64,000 nt of DNA from Streptomyces qaidamensis (lineage in GTDB: Bacteria; Actinomycetota; Actinomycetes; Streptomycetales; Streptomycetaceae): the NCBI RefSeq assembly GCF_001611795.1, contig NZ_CP015098.1, forward strand, positions 8,370,001 through 8,434,000, written 5' to 3'. Positions 34,258-42,441 of the stretch are shown piece by piece (within the stretch, counting starts at the first letter, position 1; each line of letters starts with the position of its first letter). The position numbers and the translations under genes were made by a program. Below the pieces are notes generated by a model that did no database searches, was not told the DNA's origin, and was given only the letters and a program-made list of their open reading frames with translations.

Positions 34258-34758
34258 TCAGGCGACGCGCCCTCCGCCGCCCTCGGACTCTTCCTCTTCG
34301 TCGGGCAGATGGACGTCATGGACGGCGATGTTCACCTCCACGACTTCCAGGCCGGTCATGTTCTCCACTGCCTGGATGACGTTGGCGCGTACGTCCCCGG
34401 CGGTGTCGACGATGGAGGCGCCGTACTCGACGATGACGTCCAGGTCCACAGCCGCCTGACGCTCACCCACCTCGACGCTGACCCCTCGGGTGATGTCGCC
34501 GCTCGCGCCGGGTACGCGTTCCTTCACTGCCCCGAACGCCCTGGCCATTCCTCCGCCGAGGTTGTGGATCTCGGGGATCTCGCGGGCGGCCATGCCCGCG
34601 ATCTTGGCTACGACCCTGTCCGCGACAGTGGTGTCCCCGCGCATCCCGCCAGGAGCGTCGGTACCCCTGCGGCCTTTCAGCGTCGTCCCCTTCTCGCCCG
34701 CCTCGTTGCGGGATCTCGTCCCCGCGTTGGCGCTGGTGCGGTCCGTGGTCTCCGGCAT
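34258..34758 (-). CDS. Asp23/Gls24-family envelope stress protein
   Basis: The 166-residue protein has an ~50-residue disordered N-terminus and then the Asp23 domain: TTVADRVVAKIAGMAAREIPEIHNL, ITRGVSVEVGERQAAVDLDVIVEYGASIVDTAGDVRANVIQAVENMTGLEVVEVNIAVHDVHLP. Members form membrane-associated networks that respond to cell-wall or alkaline stress, often under SigB-type control. ATG 34758 follows GAGGTGA; an ATG at 34803 is possible. The tail is acidic and Gly-rich. Confidence 0.92.
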   Translation of the reverse strand: MPETTDRTSANAGTRSRNEAGEKGTTLKGRRGTDAPGGMRGDTTVADRVVAKIAGMAAREIPEIHNLGGGMARAFGAVKERVPGASGDITRGVSVEVGERQAAVDLDVIVEYGASIVDTAGDVRANVIQAVENMTGLEVVEVNIAVHDVHLPDEEEESEGGGGRVA

Positions 34759-34829
34759 GGTGGTCACCTCACGCTCTCGGAGCTGGCTTGCGAGCGTTGC
34801 CATCCCTTCAAACTCTAGGCCTATTGGAC

Positions 34830-36350
34830 TTAACGGGGAAAAGCTGACCCTGTCGGCAGTAGCTGGGCGTCCGCGGGGAGGGCTTGCTGATTGGAGAGGG
34901 CGATGGCCAGGGCTCCGGCGGCCGTCGGGTGCAGCGGGGCGCGGTCCGCCGGCCCTTGGACGTACGGCTGGGCACTGCACAGGCGGTGTCCTTCGAAGTC
35001 CGGTTTCACCGTGGTGAAGCCCGCGGTCTCGGCTCCCTGGCGCAGGACCGAGTTGAGGGCGGCCAGTCGTGAGCTCAGCACCTCTGCTTTGCGCCGGGTG
35101 AGACCTTCATCGCTCAGGCAGCTGACGTCCGGGCCGAAGGGGTCGTAGTACTCGTTGACCAGCACCGTCGGGTGCTGGGGGAGGGCGGCCAGGCGGCGCA
35201 GGAGCGTGCGGTAGTCCAGGGCGAAGCGCGCGAGGCGGTTCTGGAAGAACGCCGTTGAGGCACGGTCGTCGCACGACGGAGAGATCGCGCACAGCTGGAC
35301 CAGGTCCGACCAGCGCACGTCGTTGGCCCCGACACTGACCATGACGGCGAACGCCTCGGTGGCTCGCTGCGCCTGGGCGAACTGGGGTGGGGCCACCCGT
35401 TCTCCGAGAATCTGTACACCCAGGACGCCGTCGCGGACCGTGGCGCCGGAGCAGGCGAGGTTGAGTACCTTCCAGTCGTTGGCACGGGCCAGCGCCTGGG
35501 GGTACGAGTCCGCACTGCGCTGACATGCCCGGTCGAGGTCGCTGGGGTCGGGCAGAGGGCGGTTGCCGGTGCCCGCGGCGGTCGAGTCTCCCAGGGCCAC
35601 CGCCCGCACCTCGCCCAGGGGCGGGCCTTCGGCCCTGGGTACCGGGGCCAAAGGGCTGGCGCCGACGAGATCTCGCAGCGACCGTACCTCGCGCAGCACC
35701 TGCGGGGTGTCCGAGGCCATCAGGTGGAGACCGACGGTGTTGACCGCGGTGACCAGGGCGAGGCCGGTGGCCAGGACCAGGACGGTCCTGCCGGGCGGTA
35801 TGCGGCGCAGGCCCGTCCAGGCGAGCAGCGGAAGCGTAACCAGCCCGGCGGCCACCGCGGTCTCCCACGCGCCGTAGCGGATCCAGCCCGATGCCAGCTT
35901 CCGGCCCACCTCCAGGGTGAGCCGTTCGTGATCGCCGGACCGCAGGAGGCGGGCCACCTCCGCGTCCTCGTTGATGCGGGTCAGCTCCAGCCGGGGCCTG
36001 ATCGGCCCGTCGAAGTGCGGTTTTGTCGGGATCGTCTGGCCGAACAGATCGAGCTGACCGGGGCCGGACAGGCTCCACCCGAGCGGGGCGGCGCCCACGC
36101 GCACCGTCTGGCCTGCCGCGGACACCGGTTGCAGCGGGGTGATCCGCACAGCCAGCCACACCGCGGCCAGTGCCAGCCCCGACAGCCCCAGGGCGTACCA
36201 AGCGATGATCACTGCCCTGTGTCGCCCCCGGCCGGGTTCGCGCCGCGCCGGTCGTTGCCGCCTGGGTTTCACTTCATGGAAGCGTTGCGCGGTACGGGCG
36301 GTTACCCGCTCGCTCATCCCCCTCGGCCATCGCACCGGCGCAACCGTCAT
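34830..36350 (-). CDS. Membrane-anchored SGNH/GDSL hydrolase
   Basis: The 506-residue protein has a membrane helix near the N-terminus (about 48-70) and a second hydrophobic pair around 170-215. A C-terminal SGNH hydrolase domain faces outside, with GDSTAAG (nucleophile), LACSGATVRDG, the GANDVRW block and the PLHPTAAG His. ATG 36350 overlaps the stop of the lipoprotein gene upstream (ATGA), so the two are translationally coupled and probably work together at the cell surface. The substrate is not readable; cell-wall or lipid esters are possible. The frame is open further upstream but belongs to the lipoprotein region. Confidence 0.88.
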   Translation of the reverse strand: MTVAPVRWPRGMSERVTARTAQRFHEVKPRRQRPARREPGRGRHRAVIIAWYALGLSGLALAAVWLAVRITPLQPVSAAGQTVRVGAAPLGWSLSGPGQLDLFGQTIPTKPHFDGPIRPRLELTRINEDAEVARLLRSGDHERLTLEVGRKLASGWIRYGAWETAVAAGLVTLPLLAWTGLRRIPPGRTVLVLATGLALVTAVNTVGLHLMASDTPQVLREVRSLRDLVGASPLAPVPRAEGPPLGEVRAVALGDSTAAGTGNRPLPDPSDLDRACQRSADSYPQALARANDWKVLNLACSGATVRDGVLGVQILGERVAPPQFAQAQRATEAFAVMVSVGANDVRWSDLVQLCAISPSCDDRASTAFFQNRLARFALDYRTLLRRLAALPQHPTVLVNEYYDPFGPDVSCLSDEGLTRRKAEVLSSRLAALNSVLRQGAETAGFTTVKPDFEGHRLCSAQPYVQGPADRAPLHPTAAGALAIALSNQQALPADAQLLPTGSAFPR

Positions 36351-36901
36351 TCCGGTGACGGGGATGTCAGTCCCGGTGCGTCGGTGGCGTCGTCGTCGAC
36401 GTATGTGGGGATCTGGGAGTGCACCTGCAGGGCGATCTCGCCGACGCGTTCGAAGCGGAGGGTGATCCATACATAGTCTCCGCCCCGGATCTGCCGGCGC
36501 AGGTCTCTGAGCACCAGGTGCGCGCGCCCCTTCTCCAGCTCCACGAGTTTGCCGGAAGGGAGTGCGACCGGCCCTCGTACGGCGCCGTCGGCGTTCACGA
36601 TGTCGACGGACCGTGCGACGGTCGTCTCCGCGCCGAGCAGCCTGCCGGTGCTCTGCCCCTGGTTGAACAACCAAACGTAGAAGGGAGCGTCGTCCCCCGT
36701 CTCCCACGGGCCGTTTGGGGGTTCGGCGATATGGGCGTAACGAATCAGGACCGGACCGACACGCGCGTTGGCACCAGGGGGGTTGTACCCGTTCTCCTCA
36801 CTGCTGCACCCGGTGACGCCCCAGACAGCGGCGAGACAGCCCACCACCATGAACGTGACCGCCCTGCGCCACGGATTCGATGTCCTCATGGGAAGTTTCA
36901 T
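36347..36901 (-). CDS. Lipoprotein with a PCu(A)C-like fold, copy 1
   Basis: The 184-residue protein has a signal peptide and a lipobox ending at Cys (WGVTGCSS). The body reads RVGPVLIRYAHIAEPPNGPWETGDDAPFYVWLFNQG and later LVELEKGRAHLVLRDLRRQIRGGDYVWITLRFERVG. This resembles the beta-sandwich of copper chaperone PCu(A)C proteins, but the usual Met/His copper ligands are mostly replaced. ATG 36901 follows GAAGGA. A paralogue with the same blocks is at 50561-51085. Confidence 0.75.
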   Translation of the reverse strand: MKLPMRTSNPWRRAVTFMVVGCLAAVWGVTGCSSEENGYNPPGANARVGPVLIRYAHIAEPPNGPWETGDDAPFYVWLFNQGQSTGRLLGAETTVARSVDIVNADGAVRGPVALPSGKLVELEKGRAHLVLRDLRRQIRGGDYVWITLRFERVGEIALQVHSQIPTYVDDDATDAPGLTSPSPE

Positions 36902-37422
36902 GCCGTTCCTTCTGGTTCGGGTGGCACACATTCGATGCTGTCAGGCATGCCACGCCACCACTGTGGTGCTTCAGCCGTTGGTCCGGTCGGAGGAACGGGA
37001 CAGACGGCGAGGGCTGCAGGCGCCCGTGCTCCGCGGCATCCCGGCCGGTCTGCGGTCATGGACGTGCTGGGCTGGTCGTTGTGAGCGGGGGCGAGAGCAG
37101 CCTTGCCGATCACGGCTGCCGAGAACCACGCCGACAGCTTCTTCCACGGAGTAGGCCGCGTCGTCGATCGCGGCGACCGGGGACTTCGACGCGGCACTGG
37201 CGGCCGGAGAGTCGCTCCTCGAGACCCTGCCACCACCGCCTGGGCCTGCATCCGGGGCGCGCCGCGAAGGCCCGCTGTCTGAAGCTGTGCGAACTCAGCC
37301 CTTCAAGAGCGATCGACCGTGGGCGCTCCTGGCATGTGCGAGGCACCGGGCATGAGCCGTCGAGCAGTGCCGCAAGGGTGGCATCGCTGTGCGGCCGGCA
37401 GAACAGGAGATTCCGATGCGCG
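36902..37422. other. Intergenic stretch with an unassigned open segment
   Basis: A plus-strand stretch from about 37157 reads IAATGDFDAALAAGESLLETL and looks protein-like, but it lacks a start and any homology I can name. Otherwise I see only the promoter side of the lipoprotein gene. Confidence 0.3.
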
Positions 37423-37863
37423 TCACTGCGGGGCGGTGACCACCACCGCATAGCTGCCGACTCCGATGAGGTGGTCGCCCGGGATCTGCTCCTCACCGGT
37501 CAGCAGGTGGGCGACGCGTCCTGACTGCTCGTCGAACTCGACGTCCATCACGGTGCCCTTCTCGAGCCCCGTTTCGGTCAGAACGGCCTTGCCGACGGGG
37601 TCGTGAACGGCGTGGGCGTGATCGCCGGTGTCCATGTCCTTCTCGTCGCGGATGCGGTCGGCCTCCTCGATGGACACCGCGTCCGGTCCGAAGGACTGGA
37701 CGTCTTCCCAGTGGAGAGAGTGATGTCCGCGTCCCCGCGTCTTCAGGCGCAGACCGGAGATACGCGACGGCGAAGGGGCGACGGTGCACGCGGCGACCGT
37801 TCCGATGGTCTCGGCCGTCGCCAGGTCCACGACGGCCCTGCCCTGGGCTCTGCTGAGCAGCAT
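37423..37863 (-). CDS. PRC-barrel domain protein
   Basis: The 146-residue cytoplasmic protein has a PRC-barrel half at the N-terminus (SRAQGRAVVDLATAETIGTVAACTVAPSPSRISGLRL) and a second barrel-like half near the C-terminus (EKGTVMDVEFDEQSGRVAHLLTGEEQIPGDHLIGVGSYAVVV). PRC-barrels bind partners in RNA metabolism, photosynthetic or membrane processes. It is three bases after the next PRC gene upstream in the operon. Confidence 0.85.
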   Translation of the reverse strand: MLLSRAQGRAVVDLATAETIGTVAACTVAPSPSRISGLRLKTRGRGHHSLHWEDVQSFGPDAVSIEEADRIRDEKDMDTGDHAHAVHDPVGKAVLTETGLEKGTVMDVEFDEQSGRVAHLLTGEEQIPGDHLIGVGSYAVVVTAPQ

Positions 37864-37866
37864 CGG

Positions 37867-38436
37867 TCAGCCCTCCTGCGGGTCGTGAGGGAGGTGGTCG
37901 CGCAGCCCCGCCGCGGCGGCACCGAACCCTCCGAGGTCCCCCGCGCTGTGCTCTGCGGTGGCGTCGGGGACGAGGATGCGTTCACCGGAAACGGTGACGG
38001 GGCCGGCGACGGGCAGGAGAACACGTCGGCGCTCGGCGGTTTCCACCTCGTAGCCCGCCACCGCCGGATTCCGGCCGGTCGCGATGACAGCGTCGGTGAC
38101 GGTTCCCAGCCGTGTGCCGCTGCGGGTCGTGATCGCGACACCCAGTACGTCGACCCCGGCGCGCTCGTCCTCGCCCGGCCCGGCGGCGGTGTCGTCCTCC
38201 TCCAGTGCGTTCTCGTCGCGGACCATGACCGCGTGGGGTCCCAGGGCGTGGACGTTCCTCCAGAGCAACGCGCGGTGGAGCGGACCGGCGAGCAGGCCGC
38301 GGCCGGCGAGGGTGAAGCATCGGATGTCGCCGGTCGAGGAGTCGAAGACGAGGTCCTTGACCTGGCCGATGTCGTCCCCCGCCAGGGTCACCACGGGCTT
38401 CTTGGCGATCTCGCCGGCTCGCATGTAGACGGTCAT
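37867..38436 (-). CDS. PRC-barrel domain protein, two-domain
   Basis: The 189-residue protein has a first PRC-barrel (MRAGEIAKKPVVTLAGDDIGQVKDLVFDSSTGDIRCFTLAGRG), a linker, and a second (GVAITTRSGTRLGTVTDAVIATGRNPAVAGYEVETAERRRVLLPV). ATG 38436 follows GGACGG and overlaps the stop of the tiny membrane-protein gene upstream (ATGA), so the three genes form one unit. Function is unknown. Confidence 0.85.
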   Translation of the reverse strand: MTVYMRAGEIAKKPVVTLAGDDIGQVKDLVFDSSTGDIRCFTLAGRGLLAGPLHRALLWRNVHALGPHAVMVRDENALEEDDTAAGPGEDERAGVDVLGVAITTRSGTRLGTVTDAVIATGRNPAVAGYEVETAERRRVLLPVAGPVTVSGERILVPDATAEHSAGDLGGFGAAAAGLRDHLPHDPQEG

Positions 38437-38582
38437 GACGTCCGTCCTTCCCCTTCGCCCGGGGGACGGCGACCCTGCGCTATCACTCCACCGGACCGGC
38501 GCCGCGCTTGGAGCACCGCGACGCAGACGGCGACGGCGGCGAGGATCGCGAGCGCGATGATGAGCCAGCTCCACCATTCCAT
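38433..38582 (-). CDS. Tiny single-pass membrane protein
   Basis: The 49 codons start at ATG 38582 with GAGGAG upstream and end in a 4-base overlap with the following PRC-barrel gene. The product is one N-terminal membrane helix (residues 3-24, WWSWLIIALAILAAVAVCVAV) and a basic, Gly/Arg-rich cytoplasmic tail. It may anchor or signal to the PRC-barrel proteins. It is easy to miss because of its size, but the ribosome-binding site and coupling support it. Confidence 0.7.
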   Translation of the reverse strand: MEWWSWLIIALAILAAVAVCVAVLQARRRSGGVIAQGRRPPGEGEGRTS

Positions 38583-38695
38583 TTCGGTGCTCCTCTTCGC
38601 CCGGACGGCAACCCCGTGCGTCTACTTTTTCAGGATCTCTCCGGACATGTTCCGGTGTCGAGCGGACAGGGACAGCCGTGCGCCGGTAGGCGTCG

Positions 38696-39250
38696 TCACG
38701 TGGCGGGGAGGGTGAGGGTGCCGTCGTCGTAGTCGACGGTGATCGAGCCGAAGTCGCTGAGCACATCCGAACCGAGCAGGCCCTGAATGCCTCGGCTTCC
38801 CCTGGGCGGCCCCAGGTCGATGACCGTGACCTCACCCGGGTCGAGACGTATCTCGCCGACCTCCCACCGGTCCACCCGGGCGACGGGAACCTCCCCGGTG
38901 CCGATGATCCCGCTCACCGAGCGTCGCTCGCCGGTGCGTTCCAGGCCCACACGGTCGGCGACCTCCTCGCCGACGACGCTCGTGGAGGCCCCGGTGTCCA
39001 GGGCGAAAGAGAAGGGCCCCCGGCCTTCGATGCTGACCGGGACGAACGCCAGCGTCCTGCCGTCCCGCTCGATGACCCTGAGCGGTACGTCGCGCGCGGC
39101 CCCCGGAGAAGTCCGCGACGCGCTCGGGTCGTCGCGGTCCCCGACCACAACGCAGCCCGCGAGCAACGGTGCGGTCACCAGTGCCGCGAAGAGCCGGCGG
39201 GGACTTCGCCGATGTCTCGCGCCGGACGCTCTCTCGTCCCGCGTGCTCAT
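38696..39250 (-). CDS. Retropepsin-like aspartic protease, lipoprotein
   Basis: The 184-residue protein has an Arg-rich signal peptide with a lipobox (LLAGC, Cys about residue 32). A single retropepsin-type domain contains FALDTGASTSVVGEEVADRVGL (catalytic DTGA), GIIGTGEVPVARVDRWEVGEIRL and GIQGLLGSDVLSDFGSITVDYDDGTLTL. One DTGA motif means an active enzyme would need to dimerise, as in viral retropepsins. Its substrate at the outer face of the membrane is unknown. The frame is open far upstream, but ATG 39250 gives a proper signal peptide. Confidence 0.87.
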   Translation of the reverse strand: MSTRDERASGARHRRSPRRLFAALVTAPLLAGCVVVGDRDDPSASRTSPGAARDVPLRVIERDGRTLAFVPVSIEGRGPFSFALDTGASTSVVGEEVADRVGLERTGERRSVSGIIGTGEVPVARVDRWEVGEIRLDPGEVTVIDLGPPRGSRGIQGLLGSDVLSDFGSITVDYDDGTLTLPAT

Positions 39251-39393
39251 GCGGCCGGGGTGCCCGCCCGACAGCCGCGCAAACCGGCGCCGAACTGTGG
39301 CGGATCCCGAAACTTGTGTCAGGCGCCTGACTCGGGGGTAATCCGTCACAAGGACACGAGGAGGGGGCAAAGAGGCAGAGGAGGGTAAGAGCA

Positions 39394-39738
39394 ATGCTCC
39401 TGCTGGCGCTCTTGCTCGTGCTGGCCACCGGCGCGTTCGCGGCCATCGCCGTCGTGGAGAACTTCTCGGGCGGCCCCGACTACGCGGTGGAGATCTTCGG
39501 CAACCAGATCGCGACGCTGACCCCGCCTGGAGTCTTCCTCTCGGGCGTGGCACTGACGCTGATCTTCTGTCTCGGACTGGCGATGCTCGCGGCCGGACAG
39601 AAACGGCATCGTCGTCGCATGCATGAGGTCTCCGCATCCCCGTCGGCCGGCCCGGCGACAGAAGAGCGAGAAGGACGGCGCCCGAAGCCGTCCCGATCAG
39701 GCCGCCGCCGTCGCGGTCGGCACATCTTCGGGCACTGA
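39394..39738 (+). CDS. Small two-helix membrane protein
   Basis: The 114-residue protein has two hydrophobic helices (about 2-20 and 44-66) flanking a short loop, and a basic Arg-rich cytoplasmic tail. This looks like the LapA/DUF1049-type or related Streptomyces membrane proteins. ATG 39394 follows GAGGAGGG. It is divergent from the aspartic-protease gene. Function is unknown. Confidence 0.75.
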   Translation: MLLLALLLVLATGAFAAIAVVENFSGGPDYAVEIFGNQIATLTPPGVFLSGVALTLIFCLGLAMLAAGQKRHRRRMHEVSASPSAGPATEEREGRRPKPSRSGRRRRGRHIFGH

Positions 39739-39897
39739 CGTACTCATCTCGCGCGTAGGTGCCATCAGAGGTTCGGCTGTTTCCGGGAGCCCAGGTGGCC
39801 GACCGCTGCGGGACAGGACGCAGGCTCACGGTACGAGCCCATCGGCATCGCCGCCCTCCCCACATGGACATCGCGGGCGAACCGGGAGGTGGCTGCT

Positions 39898-41043
39898 GTG
39901 CGGGCGACATTCTCACTGGGCCGTGTGGCCGGTATCCGGGTGGGGGTGCATTGGAGCGTCCTGTTCATCTTCGTCCTGATCCTGCTGGGGCTGGCAGGCG
40001 GCAGCTTCCGTGAGGCCCATCCTGACCGCCCGGCATGGCAGTACTGGCTCGCGTCAGGGGTGACCGCGGCGCTGTTCCTGCTGTCGCTGCTGGCCCATGA
40101 GATCAGCCACGCGCTGGTGGCCCGTCGCAACGGAGTGTCCGTCGAGGACATCACCCTGTGGCTGCTCGGCGGACTCGCACGGCTCAGGAGCGAGGCGACC
40201 ACCCCCGGAGCGGAGCTGCGCATAGCCGGCGTGGGGCCGCTGGTCAGCTTGCTGCTCGGCGGGCTCTTCGCTCTGGCCGCCGGACTGCTGGCCGCGTTCT
40301 CCGATGCCGGACTCGTGGGGGAGGCGCTGGCCTGGCTCGCGGGGATCAACATCCTGCTGGCCGTCTTCAACGCCCTGCCGGCCGCGCCCTTGGACGGCGG
40401 CCGGCTGTTGCGAGCGGCGGTGTGGTGGAAAACCGGTAGCCCGCTACGCGCCACCGTGGTGGCCACGGCTGCGGGACGGTTCCTGGGATGGGTGCTGGTG
40501 GCTGTCGGCCTGTACCTCGTCCTGGTCGGAGCCCTCTTCAGCGGCATCTGGCTGGTGGTCATCGGCTGGTTCGTCATCGCGGTGGCCACGGCGGAGGGCG
40601 GCCAGGCGAAACTGCGGGAACTGCTGGGCGGAATACCGGTGAGCGACGCGATGACACCCGACCCCGTGACCGTCCCGGCCGCCACCACGATCAGCGAGTT
40701 CCTGGCCGACCCCCGTTTCCGCTATCGCCACTCGGCCTTCCCCGTCGTCGACGCCGACAACACCGCGGCCGGCCTGGTCACCTTCAAGGGCGCCGACGTG
40801 GTCGCCGAGAAGGAACGGCCCTCCGTCCCCGTCACCCACGTGATGGTGCCGGTCGACGACCTGCCGACTCCTCGTCCCGACGACCCGCTCGCCCGGCTGG
40901 TTCCCGAGTTGCAGGCCAATCCCACCCACCGCGCCCTCGTACTGGAAGGGAGCCGGCTGGCCGGCATCGTCTCTTCTTCCGACATCAGCCGTGTCACGTC
41001 CTGGCTGAGCTCATCATCCGCCTGGCGGAAACGGACCTTGTGA
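39898..41043 (+). CDS. Site-2-type intramembrane zinc protease with CBS domains
   Basis: The 381-residue membrane protein has the zinc motif HEISH (LLAHEISHALVARRNG), the third-ligand motif NALPAAPLDGGRLL, and about six helices. Two CBS domains follow (about 245-375; VSDAMTPDPVTVPAATTISEFL and VTHVMVPVDDLPTPRPDDPLARLVPELQ). S2P/rip proteases cleave anti-sigma factors or other membrane proteins; the CBS pair suggests adenylate control. GTG 39898 is preferred because GGAGG lies eight bases before it. Confidence 0.93.
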   Translation: MRATFSLGRVAGIRVGVHWSVLFIFVLILLGLAGGSFREAHPDRPAWQYWLASGVTAALFLLSLLAHEISHALVARRNGVSVEDITLWLLGGLARLRSEATTPGAELRIAGVGPLVSLLLGGLFALAAGLLAAFSDAGLVGEALAWLAGINILLAVFNALPAAPLDGGRLLRAAVWWKTGSPLRATVVATAAGRFLGWVLVAVGLYLVLVGALFSGIWLVVIGWFVIAVATAEGGQAKLRELLGGIPVSDAMTPDPVTVPAATTISEFLADPRFRYRHSAFPVVDADNTAAGLVTFKGADVVAEKERPSVPVTHVMVPVDDLPTPRPDDPLARLVPELQANPTHRALVLEGSRLAGIVSSSDISRVTSWLSSSSAWRKRTL

Positions 41044-41303
41044 CGTCCGCAGCCCTCAGGGCCCTGACCGACCTGATGCTGCCGCGGCCGAGGGTCGGCA
41101 CGTCCGGTCTTGGCGGGCCGGGTTCCTTCGACGGGAGAGGTCCGGCGGGACCGTCGGGTGACTCGGACAACACGTGCCGAAAGACTTTCCGCTGAGGCAT
41201 GGAGTGCTGTCGCTGCCGACTCAACAGCCGCCAACGCAAGACGTTCGCCTGGGAGACCCCGGTCGAGCGCATGTGTGAACTGCCCGCCGACACACGTCAG
41301 TGA

Positions 41304-41819
41304 TCACTGTTGCAACGATCCCTCAAAAGTGCCTGGCGGCGCGGGGCTTGGCGTAGGCACTGCCTTCGGCGCCGTTTCCAGTTCCTGGACGGTACCGCCG
41401 CCCGGCTCGTTACGCGGCGTGCCCGCTGTGGTGGACAGCCAGGACCAGGCCCCGAGGGCCAGACCTATGGCCGCGGCCGTGGCGATCACGCGACCGCACC
41501 GGCGGAGCCTGCCGCGACCGTCGAGTTCTCGCCAAGCCGGTTGTGGATCGTCGGGGTGCCACAGGTCACCGACCGTGTCCGCCCTGTTGTCTGTCGGAGC
41601 GTGGGCCGGAGGTGGACTGCAGCGGCCCTCCGGGCCGGTGTCGGGACGGCTGGGGTGCCGAGCGGGTGCCCGCTCCTGTGCGGAGGGCTCTCTGGGAGCG
41701 GACTCGCGAATGGCTCGCTCGTCGTCCGTCAGGAATTGCAGCCAGATCTCGTCGCTGATGGATGGCATGGCATCAGGGTCGTCCGGCGTTCCTTCTCTGT
41801 CCGGCTCTGGGATGGTCAC
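41304..41819 (-). CDS. Single-pass membrane protein, anti-sigma-like layout
   Basis: The 171-residue protein starts at GTG 41819 after GGAGG. It has a cytoplasmic N-terminal ~110 residues (SISDEIWLQFLTDDERAIRESAPREPSAQER... GDLWHPDDPQPAWRELDGRGRLRR), one membrane helix (about 113-132) and a short Pro/Thr-rich outer tail. I know this sequence pattern only from uncharacterised Streptomyces proteins. The topology would suit an anti-sigma factor or a target of the neighbouring site-2 protease, but there is no zinc-binding HxxxCxxC motif. The shared element lies 120 bases upstream. Confidence 0.7.
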   Translation of the reverse strand: MTIPEPDREGTPDDPDAMPSISDEIWLQFLTDDERAIRESAPREPSAQERAPARHPSRPDTGPEGRCSPPPAHAPTDNRADTVGDLWHPDDPQPAWRELDGRGRLRRCGRVIATAAAIGLALGAWSWLSTTAGTPRNEPGGGTVQELETAPKAVPTPSPAPPGTFEGSLQQ

Positions 41820-41939
41820 GTCACCTGTTCCTCCCGGGAAGTGCTGCGTACTCGCGGCTCTGTCTGTGCGAGGAGGCTGACCGACGGCTGGAGGGTTGTC
41901 CTGTGCCGACCGACCGCCGGTCAGCCCCGCGATCAGATC

Positions 41940-41954
41940 ATTGCACAGAGCAAA
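41940..41954 (-). promoter_or_regulatory. Shared 15-bp element, copy h
   Basis: Read on the minus strand it is TTTGCTCTGTGCAAT, 120 bases upstream of the membrane-protein start at 41819. The middle CTGT matches copy e. Confidence 0.6.
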
Positions 41955-41989
41955 AATAGATCGCCAGTACGTCTTCGAGAGAAATTGCG

Positions 41990-42273
41990 CACTCACTGGC
42001 GGATGGGCCTTCCTCGGCTGGTAGGAAGCGGGTGGTGACCGCCTCCGGGCGGTTGCCGAACTGGACCAGCGTTTTCGGTCGGGCGCGCAGGATGAGGTAC
42101 CAGTCGGAGAGGTACCAGTCGGCCCGCGTCCGGGGTGGTGCCGCAGCAGGAGTCGCTTGCCGAAGAGAGGGGGCAAGTCCCGCTTCCGGTACGTAGATCG
42201 GCAGGATCAGGGCCAGTCGTCGCCAACTGGTGCTGGGCCGGGGGCGGCAGGGTGCGGTGTCCCGGTCGGGCAT
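41990..42273 (-). pseudogene. Broken copy of the F420-type nitroreductase gene
   Basis: The minus-strand ATG at 42273 starts MPDRDTAPCRPRPSTSWRRLA, like the MPHRETHETRP...GWRRLA start of the intact gene at 21941. After a frameshift comes PLFGKRLLLRHHPGRGPTG. About 25 codons (the VVLEVV...ASGFGPG block) are then missing, and DWYLILRARPKTLVQFGNRPEAVTTRFLPAEEG follows in another frame. The C-terminal third is gone. Confidence 0.82.
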
Positions 42274-42358
42274 GACCGCCTTCGTGCATCGGAAATAACA
42301 GCCCTGGGACTCGATTGGGTAAAGGACCCAGGGTGAGAGTCGTCCCCCGGAAGCCGCC

Positions 42359-42373
42359 TTTGCATAGTCTAAA
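42359..42373 (+). promoter_or_regulatory. Shared 15-bp element, copy b
   Basis: TTTGCATAGTCTAAA, 68 bases before the PP2C phosphatase gene and on the shared divergent region with the broken nitroreductase. Confidence 0.7.
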
Positions 42374-42441
42374 AGTGGAGGAGGGGCGCCTGCAGAGAAG
42401 TCCGGCGGCTCTCGACAGCCGCGACCCTGCAGGAGTACCGC

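Noticed and set aside
34830..36707. A 625-codon SGNH hydrolase starting far upstream
   Set aside because: The extra N-terminal codons overlie the lipoprotein gene; ATGA coupling at 36350 gives a better start.
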